Shown here: piece after piece, positions 8,412 to 15,816 of the stretch | Layout: the number at the start of each line of letters is the position of its first letter | Numbering within the stretch: position 1 is the first letter of the stretch | Assembly (NCBI GenBank): GCA_036568605.1 | Contig: DATCSE010000010.1 | Span: 1 to 25,341, forward strand | DNA from: DATCSE01 sp036568605 | GTDB lineage: Bacteria; Pseudomonadota; Gammaproteobacteria; Burkholderiales; Burkholderiaceae_C | Reading direction: 5' to 3' | DNA length: 25,341 bases | Position numbers and translations under genes: made by a program | The notes under the pieces: generated by a model | What the model saw: the letters and a program-made list of their open reading frames with translations, nothing else | Told to the model about the DNA's origin: nothing | The model's database searches: none

Positions 8412-9533
8412 TCAGTTCATCGGCGTGTGCATCGGCGTGTGCGCCACGCAGTCGGCGATCGCGCGGCCGATGTCCACGGTCGTCGCCTTGCCACCCAGAT
8501 CGGGTGTGCGCGGCCCGTCCTTCAGCACCACCTCGATCGCCTCGACGATGCTCGCCGCCGCGGCCTGGTAACGGGCGTCGCCGCGGCCCAGGTGTTCGAG
8601 CATCAGGGCTGCCGACCAGATCTGGCCGACCGGGTTCGCGATGCCCTTTCCGGCGATGTCGGGTGCCGACCCGTGGACCGGTTCGAACAGCGAGGGGTGC
8701 GTGCGATCGGGGTTGATGTTCGCGGACGGCGCGATGCCGATGGTTCCGGTGCATGCGGGCCCGAGGTCGGACAGGATGTCGCCGAACAGGTTGGAGGCCA
8801 CCACCACGTCGAACCAGTCGGGATGCAGCACGAAGTGCGCGCACAGGATGTCGATGTGGAACTTGCGCACCGTCACATCCGGATAACGCCTGGCCATCGC
8901 GGCGAGCCGCTCGTCCCAGTAAGGCATCGTGATCGAGATGCCGTTGCTCTTGGTCGCCGCCACGAGCGACTTCCTCGGCCGGCTGCGCGCAAGCGCGAAC
9001 GCATGCTCCAGAATCCGGTCGACGCCCGTGCGCGTGAACACCGATTCCTGGATCGCGAACTCGCGCGCCGTGCCCTCGAACATGCGGCCGCCGACGGTGG
9101 AGTACTCGCCCTCGGTGTTCTCGCGCACGATGACGAAGTCGATCTCGCCGGGGCGGCGGTTCGCGAGTGGCGTGGGCACGCCGGGCATCAGCCGGGCAGG
9201 GCGCAGGTTCACGTACTGGTCGAAATCGCGCCGGATCTTGATGAGCGACTCCCACACGGCCTCGTGATCGGAGATCAGGTCCGGGGCGCCGACGGCGCCG
9301 AAGTAGATGGCGTCGTGGGAACCGATCCGGTCCTGCCAGTCGCGCGGCATCATCGTCCCGTGCTGGACGAAGTGACGGCTGCACCAGTCGAAGTGATCGA
9401 AGGTCCAGTCGATGCCGAACTTGCGGCCGACCTCGTCCAGAACGCGCAGGCCTTCGGGCATGACCTCGACGCCGATCCCGTCGCCGGCAATGACGGCGAT
9501 GCGGTGCTTGCTCTGAGTCTGGGGCATGGGCAT
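8412..9533 (-). CDS. ttuC: Tartrate dehydrogenase/decarboxylase (isopropylmalate dehydrogenase family)
   Basis: NAD-dependent beta-decarboxylating dehydrogenase of 373 residues that acts on tartrate and often D-malate. Family features are complete: the AVIAGDGIGVEV start, Tyr144 in ENTEGEYS, Lys195 in ATKSNGISITMPYWD, metal-binding Asp228 in HIDILCA, Asp252 and Asp256 in NLFGDILSDLGPA, and the NAD-binding LFEPVHGSAPDIAGKGIANP. The TKSNGISITMPYWDERLAAM and HIDILCAHFVLHPDWFDVV segments resemble Pseudomonas tartrate dehydrogenase more than LeuB. ATG 9533 (GGAA 8 bases upstream) or the in-frame ATG 9527 could start it. It lies between the reductase and the aldehyde dehydrogenase in one operon. 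A D-malate dehydrogenase role (dmlA) is the main alternative. Confidence 0.85.
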   Translation of the reverse strand: MPMPQTQSKHRIAVIAGDGIGVEVMPEGLRVLDEVGRKFGIDWTFDHFDWCSRHFVQHGTMMPRDWQDRIGSHDAIYFGAVGAPDLISDHEAVWESLIKIRRDFDQYVNLRPARLMPGVPTPLANRRPGEIDFVIVRENTEGEYSTVGGRMFEGTAREFAIQESVFTRTGVDRILEHAFALARSRPRKSLVAATKSNGISITMPYWDERLAAMARRYPDVTVRKFHIDILCAHFVLHPDWFDVVVASNLFGDILSDLGPACTGTIGIAPSANINPDRTHPSLFEPVHGSAPDIAGKGIANPVGQIWSAALMLEHLGRGDARYQAAAASIVEAIEVVLKDGPRTPDLGGKATTVDIGRAIADCVAHTPMHTPMN

Positions 9534-9584
9534 GGCGTCGATTCCGGTGGGTTGTTCGATGCAGTCGGGTCTTGGTGCGCCGGC

Positions 9585-10481
9585 TCAGGCGTTCGCCGCG
9601 CGGCGATTGCGCTCGGCCAGCGCGTGGACGAGGTCCGACACGAGCGCGTGCGGGGCTAGCGTGCCCAGCGTGCGCTCCAGCGTCTGCGCGACCGCGCGGG
9701 CGATCTCGTCGGCACCTCGTGCGTCGCCGACCATGCCCGTGTAGTAGCGAAGATCCTTCAGCGCATTGCTCATCGAGAACTGCATGCCGGCGGCTTCGCG
9801 GTCGAGCACGACGGGACTGATGCGGTTCAGCGCCACGCCGGCACCACCGCCGCTGGCGAGCACGTTCACGAAGACGTCCGGCGCGATGCCGCTGCTCAGC
9901 GCGTGGCCTGCGGCTTCCGAGATCAACGCGATGCAGCCGAGCGAGACGAAGTTGTGCAGCAGCTTCAGGCGATGCCCTGCGCCCACCGGGCCCGCGTGCG
10001 TCACGTTCTCGGCGAAGCAGCGCAGCAGCGGCAGCACCCGCTCCAGCGTTTGCACGTCGCCGCCAACGAGCAGGTTCAGCTTGCCCGCGCGCGCTTCGGC
10101 CGCGGTGCGCGTCATCGGCGCATCGACGAATTTGCCGCCAGCCGCCTGGACGGCCGCGTCCATGCGCACGCTGGTGGTGGGCAGCGACGTGGAGCAGTCG
10201 ACGACGATCGCGTCCCGCTGGAGCCCCTCGAGCACACCGTCGGCGTCGCACAGCACGGATTCGACCTGCGGCGCGCCGGTGACGCAGAGGATGACCACGT
10301 CGCTCTGCGCTGCGAGTTGCGTTCCGGAGGGCGCGGTTCGCGCACCCAGCGCTTCGAGTTCCCCAAGGGGCTGGTTGCCCGGATGCTCCAGCACGACCAG
10401 CGCGTGGCCGTGGCGGAGGATGTTCAACGCGATGCCGTGGCCCATCAGGCCCGCACCGACAAGTCCGACCCGTTGCTTCAC
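9585..10481 (-). CDS. NAD(P)-dependent oxidoreductase, 3-hydroxyisobutyrate/tartronate-semialdehyde reductase family
   Basis: Beta-hydroxyacid dehydrogenase of 298 residues. It has an N-terminal Rossmann fold (GLVGAGLMGHG, GxGxxG at residues 9-14), the substrate region VDAPMTRTAAEARAGKLNLLVGG at about 119-141, and catalytic Lys173 with Asn177 in GAGHRLKLLHNFV. The family usually has DAPVSGG where this protein has DAPMTRT, so the substrate may differ from the well-known members. The start is GTG 10481, chosen because AGGAG lies 7 bases upstream. It is the first gene of the operon and is followed after 51 bases by tartrate dehydrogenase. A role reducing tartronate semialdehyde or a related hydroxy-oxo acid fits the context but is inference. 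Confidence 0.85.
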   Translation of the reverse strand: MKQRVGLVGAGLMGHGIALNILRHGHALVVLEHPGNQPLGELEALGARTAPSGTQLAAQSDVVILCVTGAPQVESVLCDADGVLEGLQRDAIVVDCSTSLPTTSVRMDAAVQAAGGKFVDAPMTRTAAEARAGKLNLLVGGDVQTLERVLPLLRCFAENVTHAGPVGAGHRLKLLHNFVSLGCIALISEAAGHALSSGIAPDVFVNVLASGGGAGVALNRISPVVLDREAAGMQFSMSNALKDLRYYTGMVGDARGADEIARAVAQTLERTLGTLAPHALVSDLVHALAERNRRAANA

Positions 10482-10536
10482 GGGATGTCTCCTGCGTGGT
10501 GTTCAGCGGGACGTCGATGCGCCCTTCGATGAAGAC

Positions 10537-10542
10537 ACTATA
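10537..10542 (-). promoter_or_regulatory. Probable -10 element of the tartrate-type operon
   Basis: Reading on the minus strand, TATAGT lies 55 bases before the GTG start of the first operon gene, implying transcription from about 10530 and a leader of about 50 bases. No good -35 hexamer sits 17 bases upstream, which is usual for a promoter that depends on a LysR activator bound further up. Confidence 0.45.
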
Positions 10543-10584
10543 GGAACCCCGTGTCGGACGCGGTAGTTCTATCTCGGGAAGCAA

Positions 10585-10605
10585 GGGTTGCACGAATTGC
10601 AACCC
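10585..10605. promoter_or_regulatory. LysR-type operator (T-N11-A dyad) between divergent regulator and operon
   Basis: Perfect inverted repeat with arms GGGTTGCA and TGCAACCC separated by CGAAT. Its inner part contains T-N11-A (10589 to 10601), the LysR-type consensus. The centre is about 65 bases upstream of the inferred transcription start of the minus-strand operon, the standard position of a LysR recognition site. It lies about 49 bases before the lysR start codon, so the protein may also repress itself. Confidence 0.7.
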
Positions 10606-10653
10606 CCTGGGACGCGCCGGACAATGGCTGCTCGTGAAGACGGAGCGCCTTCC

Positions 10654-11529
10654 ATGCTGCCCGACCTGTCCTCCATCAAGCTGTTCCTCACCACCGCGCG
10701 ATTGGGGAGCCTGTCGAAGGCGGCAGAGGCCTCGCACATGTCGCTGTCGGCGGCCAGCCGGCGTCTCACGTCGCTGGAAGACCAGCTCGGCATTGCGCTG
10801 TTCGACCGGCGCCACAGCGGCGTCGTGCCGACCCCCGCGGGCGAGGCGCTGAATCGCCGCGCCAAGGCGCTGATGGTGGAGGTCGAAGGCCTGCTGGCCG
10901 AGCTGGCGGACTATGCCGGCGGCGGAGTCGGACGGGTGCGCCTGCACGCGAATGTCTCGGCGATGAGCCAGGATCTTCCGGAGAAGCTGGCCCGCTGGGC
11001 TAGCCTGAATCCGAGCATCAAGCTCGAACTGCAGGAGGCGCGCAGCCGCAACATCGTGGATGCGGTGCGTCATGGCCTGGCGGACGTCGGGGTCGTCACG
11101 TCCGAACCCGAACCGGACCTGCGCTTCGAACCCTATTGCAGCGACGAGTTGTGCGTGCTCGTGCCGGCCAGGCATGCAATCCGGGCCCGGCGCGTCGCAT
11201 TCGCCGACCTGCTCGGCGAGGACTTCGTGGGTTTGGACGACTCCGCGATGGTCACCCAGACGATGAAGCGCGCGGCTGAGGCGGCCGACAAGTTCCTCCG
11301 CCTGCGGGTGCAGGTCAGCTCGTTCGAGGCCGTCTGCAAGCTCGTGGCCGCCGGCCAGGGTATTGGCGTGCTTCCGCGGGGCGCCGTTCGGGCGCTCATC
11401 CAGCCGATGAAGCTGCGCATGCTGAGCCTGAGCGATCCGTGGGCGAAGCGGCAGATGTACCTCTGCTGCAAGACCGGGCACCTGCCGGCGCCGGCGAGTC
11501 GATTCCTCGAGTTCATGCTCGGCGGCTGA
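10654..11529 (+). CDS. LysR-family transcriptional regulator
   Basis: DNA-binding regulator of 291 residues, transcribed divergently from the tartrate-type operon and most likely its activator. The N-terminal winged helix-turn-helix (about 5-62) is clear: IKLFLTTARLGSLSKAAEAS, then SLSAASRRLTSLEDQLGIALFDRR. It is followed by a linker helix and a substrate-binding domain (from about 90) that senses a small-molecule inducer. ATG 10654 was chosen over an open extension back to 10588 because GGAG lies 8 bases before it, the family start is MLPDLSSIKLFL, and the extension would overlap the palindromic operator. Its position relative to the permease and tartrate dehydrogenase is like ttuA in ttu clusters; D-malate regulators (DmlR) are an alternative. 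It ends 31 bases from the convergent GMC gene. Confidence 0.9.
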   Translation: MLPDLSSIKLFLTTARLGSLSKAAEASHMSLSAASRRLTSLEDQLGIALFDRRHSGVVPTPAGEALNRRAKALMVEVEGLLAELADYAGGGVGRVRLHANVSAMSQDLPEKLARWASLNPSIKLELQEARSRNIVDAVRHGLADVGVVTSEPEPDLRFEPYCSDELCVLVPARHAIRARRVAFADLLGEDFVGLDDSAMVTQTMKRAAEAADKFLRLRVQVSSFEAVCKLVAAGQGIGVLPRGAVRALIQPMKLRMLSLSDPWAKRQMYLCCKTGHLPAPASRFLEFMLGG

Positions 11530-11560
11530 GCTCAGTGATCGAGTGCACGCCTCTGGAGGC

Positions 11561-13219
11561 CTAGACGATCCCTCGGTGGTTGGCGATGTACTCGCCTGCC
11601 CGAATGCTGAGCGCCATGATCGTGAGCGTCGTTCCGGCGCAGCCGCCCGACGAGAAGCAACTCGCGTCGGTGACGAAGACGTTCGGCGCTTCCCAGCATT
11701 GGTTGTGCATGTTCACGATCGAGTTCGACGGATCGGACCCCATGCGGGCGCCGCCGCATTCATGGATCGCCGCCCCCATCGCCATGCTGCCCTTGAAGTT
11801 CTTCCGGAAGATCCACCTGCTGATCGGGTCGTCGTCGGGGAACGCGCCAGCACCGGTCTCCTCGAGCTTCAACGACGAACCGTTGAACTCGACTTGAAGT
11901 CCTGCGGCATCGACCATCTCGCGAATGCCTCGCATCTGTTCGAGAAGCATCGCCTTCTCGTTTTCCGACATCACGCAGGTGATGTGGGGGATGGGCATCC
12001 CCCACGCATCCTTGCGCGCCGGGTTCAGGGTGATGGTGTTTTCCGGGTTGGGCAGCATCTCGCCATATCCGACGAACGCGAACCTGGCCGGTCGATGGCT
12101 CGCGGTGAATGCGCGGCCTATCGTGCCTTGGTAGGCAAAGCCTCGAGCGAAGTTGCGGTTGCTTCGTGAGTCCAGGTTTTCGTAGCGAGGAACGTAGATC
12201 CCTCCCGAGACTCCGTAGAACGGGTCGGACTCCACCGTCGTGTCAGCTTCCCAGCCGGTCTTTCCCGGTACCGTACCCATGATCAGGTTCGGCATCTGGT
12301 CCATGAAGTAGCGGCCGAGCAATCCCGAACCATTGCCGAGCCCCCTGGGATGCTTTTTGGACGTCGAGTTGAGCATCAGCCGGACGGTCTCGATCGGCGA
12401 TGCGCACAGGACGACGACATCGGCATGTGCCTGCTCGACCTTGCCGGTGACACGGTCGATGAACTCGACCCCGGTCGCCCGGCCGGAGACCTCGTTCGCC
12501 ATGACTCGGCGGACAACGGCGTCGGTGCGCAACGTCAGGTTGCCCGTCTGCTGAGCGGCCGCGATAGGCTGCGGAATCCGCTTCGCGTTGGGCGGCACGT
12601 AGCGCCACGCGGTGGCCGTCCGATCCGGCCAGGTCGACTGGATCGCCTGCTTGAAGTGCTCTTCGGCCCCGGTCAACCAGGCTTGGCCCACGAAGTCTCC
12701 GTCGGGCAGGCTCTTGAGTCGTTCGCTGCGACCGTAGAGGCCGAGGAAGCGCTCGGCGCGAGAGTAGTAGGGGGCCAGATCGCTGTACCCGATCGGCCAG
12801 TCGATCCCGAACCCGTCACGGCTGGCGGCCTTGAAGTCATAGTCCGACCAGCGCAGAAGCATGCGGCCATAGGTGTGGAGGCGGCCGCCCAACTGTTTGC
12901 CGCGCAGCCAGAGGAAGGGCGCGTCCTTCGGCGTGCTGTAGGGATGCTCGCGATCGTTGACGAACAAGTGCCTCGTCTGCTTGCCGAAGAACGTCACCCT
13001 GGACTGGATCGGCTGGCCGGAGACCGCGGCCATCGCTCGATCCCAGAGCTGGATCCCGGCGGCCCTGGGCCCGCGAGGATCGACCTTGAAGTCACGCGGC
13101 GTGATGGTGGGGCCGGCCTCGAGCAGCAAGGTCTTCAGGCCGCGTTCCGTCAGTTCTTTCGCTGCGAAACTGCCCGCCGCACCGGAGCCGACGACGATGA
13201 CATCAAAGTGCTTGCTCAT
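11561..13219 (-). CDS. GMC-family FAD-dependent oxidoreductase (sugar/glycoside dehydrogenase type)
   Basis: Flavoprotein of 552 residues that oxidises an alcohol or sugar hydroxyl. The FAD-binding VVGSGAAGSFAAKEL (GxGxxG at 11-16) and acidic Glu34 in LLLEAGP open the protein. The GMC C-terminal domain carries IHECGGARMG with candidate catalytic His486, then DASCFSSGGCAGTTLTIMALSIRA. The TRHLFVNDREHPYSTPKDAPFLWLRGKQLGGR region resembles bacterial enzymes related to pyranose oxidase and glucoside 3-dehydrogenase, not choline dehydrogenase. The usual NPTLTI motif reads GTTLTI, so the second catalytic Asn/His is not obvious. ATG 13219 was preferred to an open extension to 13300. No signal peptide is seen and no small subunit or cytochrome gene adjoins it. 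It lies 147 bases downstream of lacI, so it may have its own promoter. A C3-oxidising role on glycosides is inference. Confidence 0.85.
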   Translation of the reverse strand: MSKHFDVIVVGSGAAGSFAAKELTERGLKTLLLEAGPTITPRDFKVDPRGPRAAGIQLWDRAMAAVSGQPIQSRVTFFGKQTRHLFVNDREHPYSTPKDAPFLWLRGKQLGGRLHTYGRMLLRWSDYDFKAASRDGFGIDWPIGYSDLAPYYSRAERFLGLYGRSERLKSLPDGDFVGQAWLTGAEEHFKQAIQSTWPDRTATAWRYVPPNAKRIPQPIAAAQQTGNLTLRTDAVVRRVMANEVSGRATGVEFIDRVTGKVEQAHADVVVLCASPIETVRLMLNSTSKKHPRGLGNGSGLLGRYFMDQMPNLIMGTVPGKTGWEADTTVESDPFYGVSGGIYVPRYENLDSRSNRNFARGFAYQGTIGRAFTASHRPARFAFVGYGEMLPNPENTITLNPARKDAWGMPIPHITCVMSENEKAMLLEQMRGIREMVDAAGLQVEFNGSSLKLEETGAGAFPDDDPISRWIFRKNFKGSMAMGAAIHECGGARMGSDPSNSIVNMHNQCWEAPNVFVTDASCFSSGGCAGTTLTIMALSIRAGEYIANHRGIV

Positions 13220-13267
13220 TCGATTTGTGTTCTTCCCATGTTCGTTGCCGTGCCGCGATCGAAAGGC

Positions 13268-13280
13268 AAAGCAACGCTTT
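13268..13280. promoter_or_regulatory. Short inverted repeat upstream of the GMC gene
   Basis: AAAGC-AAC-GCTTT, an inverted repeat with 5-base arms, centred 55 bases before the GMC start codon in the 147-base gap after lacI. It could be a regulator site. It does not match the palindrome found before the importer and receptor genes. Confidence 0.25.
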
Positions 13281-13366
13281 TCCCTTGCTGCCTGCTGCAT
13301 CGGTTCGATCTTTTGAAGACCCGCGTGCCGGGCATGCGGCCCGTGTAGCGCGGTGTGAGCGGCGAT

Positions 13367-14407
13367 TCAGCGTCGCTTGCCCGTCACCCGCGTGCTCTCG
13401 CGGACCACCAGCGTGCTTTCGACCACGGTGCGCAGCGGCGAGTCGAGCGCCTTGCCCTCGACGATGCCCAGCAGCATCGTCGCGCCGGCCGCGCCCATCG
13501 TTTTGAACGGCTGCGCCAGCGTGGTCAGCCCGGGGTCGCAGTAGCTCGCGCCTTCGATGCCGTCGAAGCCGGTGACCGCGACATCGCGCGGAATCTTCAG
13601 GCCCGCATCGCGCACCGTCTTGATGAAGCCGATGGCCGTGTAGTCGTTCCAGCAAACGACAGCGCTTTGGCGGATACGCGATTCCAAATAGGCCTTCGCC
13701 GCAGCTTCTCCGTCGGCGATGCCGAACCCGCCGGGATAGCGCTGCAGCGCCGCAAGAGGCAGGCCGGCCTCCGCCAGCGCTTCGCGAACGCCCGCATGGC
13801 GTTCCTCCTCGTGGTACTCGCCTTCCTCGCCCCCGATGTACAGGAAGCGCTCGTGGCCCAGTTCCAGCAGGTGCTGCGCCGCGCGTTTCGTCGCCGCCAG
13901 ATCGTCGGTGACCACGCTGGGCACGCCGAGCGCGCTGCGGTCGACGAGCAGGCTCACGCTGGGCAGCGGCAGTTTCTGCAGCGACGCGCTGCCGTTCAGA
14001 TGCGGGCCGATCATGATCATGCCGTCGACCAAGCCGCTGCACGCCACTTCGAACAGCTGGCGTTCGGTGGACTGGATGCGGTTGAGGTGCGCCAGCAGCA
14101 GTCCGTAGCCGCGCGGCATCAAGGCCTCGTCGATGCCGGCGAGCGTTTGCACGACCGATTCGGAGGAGTGCATCTCCGGTACCAACGCCATCAGCAGGCG
14201 CGAGTGCCCGACGCGCAAGCTGCGCGCGACGGCATGCGTCGTGTAGTTCAGCCGGTTCGCGGCCTCGGTGACCTTGTCCAGGGTGCTCTTGCTGACGCGG
14301 CCCGGGTTCGACAACGCGCGGCTGACCGTCGACACGGCCAGGCCCAGCTCCTGCGCGATCTGCTTCATGTTGACCGTTCGTTCCGGCCGCAGTGCTCGGG
14401 GCTTCAT
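13367..14407 (-). CDS. LacI-family transcriptional repressor
   Basis: Regulator of 346 residues. The N-terminal helix-turn-helix (about 12-35) reads MKQIAQELGLAVSTVSRALSNPGRVS, followed by the hinge helix HAVARSLR with the minor-groove leucine. The rest is a periplasmic-binding-protein-like effector domain (LVPEMHSSE, GLVDGMIMIGP, VTDDLAATKRAAQHLLELGHERFLYIGG, AVTGFDGIE). AAGGAG sits 9 bases before ATG 14407. The gene is embedded among catabolic genes, 37 bases after the deaminase, and is probably cotranscribed with the TonB receptor. That operon carries a candidate operator, which would make the gene autoregulated. The effector is presumably the imported sugar or a breakdown product; no family-level clue names it. 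Confidence 0.92.
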   Translation of the reverse strand: MKPRALRPERTVNMKQIAQELGLAVSTVSRALSNPGRVSKSTLDKVTEAANRLNYTTHAVARSLRVGHSRLLMALVPEMHSSESVVQTLAGIDEALMPRGYGLLLAHLNRIQSTERQLFEVACSGLVDGMIMIGPHLNGSASLQKLPLPSVSLLVDRSALGVPSVVTDDLAATKRAAQHLLELGHERFLYIGGEEGEYHEEERHAGVREALAEAGLPLAALQRYPGGFGIADGEAAAKAYLESRIRQSAVVCWNDYTAIGFIKTVRDAGLKIPRDVAVTGFDGIEGASYCDPGLTTLAQPFKTMGAAGATMLLGIVEGKALDSPLRTVVESTLVVRESTRVTGKRR

Positions 14408-14444
14408 GGCAAGTTGCTCCTTCGGCGGAGTGCCTCGTCGTCTC

Positions 14445-15809
14445 TCATGTCGATTCGGCGAGAGGTGGGCGGATGCCGGCGCGCGCCCTGATGGCCTCGG
14501 CGCGCTGCTGGATCGCGCCGACGATCTCGTCCGCGTCGACCGTGAGGACCTTGCGGCCGCGCATCAGCCAGCGGCCGTTGCACATCGAGGCTTCGACGTT
14601 GTGCGAATGCATGCTGTAGACCATCGCCGAGGCCGGGTCGTGCACCGGCAGCGTCGCTGCGTCGCGCGGGTCGATGACGATGAGATCGGCCTTCTTGCCG
14701 ACGCTGAGCGAGCCGATCTCGTCCTCCATCTGCAAGGCGCGCGCGCCGTCGAGCGTGGCCATGCGCAGCACGGCCTGCGCCGGCACGATCGCGGGGTCCA
14801 GGCGCCGGCCTTTGTGGATGAGCGCCGTGAGATGCATCTCGTCGATCAGGTCCATGCGGTTGTTGCTGGGCGCACCGTCGGTGCCCAGGCCCACCGCGAT
14901 GCCGCGATCCAGCATCTCGGGCACGAACGCGAAGCCGAGCACGCGCATCGCAGCGGCCGGGCAGTGCGAGACCTTGACGTCGTGCAATGCAAAGAGGTCC
15001 AGCTCGCGCTCGGTCAGCCAGACCGCGTGCACGGCCAGCAGATTGCGGTCCAGCAGGCCCAGGCGATGCAGGTGCTCGACGGTGCCGGCGCCGCTGCGCG
15101 CGCGCATGAAGGCGATCTCGCCCGGGATCTCGGCCACGTGCATGTGAATGCCGACGCCCAGGCGGTCGGCCTCGGCCTTGGTCCTGCGCATCAGGTCGTC
15201 GGAGCAGTTGAACACCGTGCGCAGGCCTAGCCAGTGCTGCAGCCGGCCATCGGCCGCGCCGTGCCAGCGCTCGTGATGACCACGTTGCAGGTCTATCAGC
15301 GCCTGCGGCGTGTCGCTCCAGCCTGCGGGCAGGCCTTCGGCCAGATCCATCACCGACTGGCACAACACGGCCCGCAGTCCCAACCGTTCGACCGCGGCGC
15401 CCATGCCGTCGACATGCCAGCCGCCGGCTTCGGCGAACGTGGTCACGCCCGAACGGATCAGCTCGATGCCGCAGGCCAGCGACGAGAAATACGAATCGTC
15501 CGGCGTCAGCGCGCTTTCGAACGGCCAGGTCCGCTCGCGCAGCCAGGTCAGCAGGTCCACGTCGTCGGCCAGCCCGCGAGCGAGCTGCTGCGATGTGTGC
15601 ACGTGGGTGTTGACCAGCCCGGGCAGCACCAGTTTGCCGGCCAGCTCGATGGTTTCGCAGTCGGGCTGCAACCGGCCCGGCGGCACCGGGCCGATCGCGG
15701 CGATGCGATCGCCTTCGACCAGCAGGTCGGCGCGCAGCGGGGCGCTGCGTGCCGGGTCCTGGGTCAGCAGCGTCGCACCGCGCAGCAGGGTCTGGGAATG
15801 TCGACCCAT
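14445..15809 (-). CDS. TRZ/ATZ-type amidohydrolase (MTA/SAH deaminase-like)
   Basis: Metal-dependent hydrolase of 454 residues in the amidohydrolase superfamily, most like enzymes that remove an amino group from purines, pterins, triazines, methylthioadenosine or S-adenosylhomocysteine. The metal ligands are all visible: HVH at 69-71, His224 and Glu227 in HMHVAE, His261 in HAVW, and Asp311 in GTDGAPSNNRMD. The beta-sandwich halves are LLTQDPARSAPLRADLLVEGDRIAAIG at the start and GKKADLIVID near the end. GTG 15812 directly precedes ATG 15809; either may initiate, a few bases after the TonB-receptor stop, so the two are translationally close. In a sugar-uptake regulon such an enzyme suggests an amino-heterocycle-containing substrate, but the substrate is unknown. 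Confidence 0.88.
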   Translation of the reverse strand: MGRHSQTLLRGATLLTQDPARSAPLRADLLVEGDRIAAIGPVPPGRLQPDCETIELAGKLVLPGLVNTHVHTSQQLARGLADDVDLLTWLRERTWPFESALTPDDSYFSSLACGIELIRSGVTTFAEAGGWHVDGMGAAVERLGLRAVLCQSVMDLAEGLPAGWSDTPQALIDLQRGHHERWHGAADGRLQHWLGLRTVFNCSDDLMRRTKAEADRLGVGIHMHVAEIPGEIAFMRARSGAGTVEHLHRLGLLDRNLLAVHAVWLTERELDLFALHDVKVSHCPAAAMRVLGFAFVPEMLDRGIAVGLGTDGAPSNNRMDLIDEMHLTALIHKGRRLDPAIVPAQAVLRMATLDGARALQMEDEIGSLSVGKKADLIVIDPRDAATLPVHDPASAMVYSMHSHNVEASMCNGRWLMRGRKVLTVDADEIVGAIQQRAEAIRARAGIRPPLAEST

Positions 15810-15816
15810 CACGCGT

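Noticed and set aside
10588..10653. Upstream extension of the LysR gene from ATG 10588
   Set aside because: The extra 22 residues do not fit the family, the start would lie in the palindromic operator, and a better ribosome site precedes ATG 10654.
6952..11481. A minus-strand open frame of about 1509 codons
   Set aside because: Only its last 482 codons (6952-8400) form a real protein, the aldehyde dehydrogenase. The rest is out of frame with the tartrate dehydrogenase and reductase and antisense to lysR; it lacks stops because of high GC.
11549..11560. GCCTCTGGAGGC between the convergent LysR and GMC genes as a bidirectional terminator
   Set aside because: The stem would be only four or five base pairs with a tight loop and no T run on either side.
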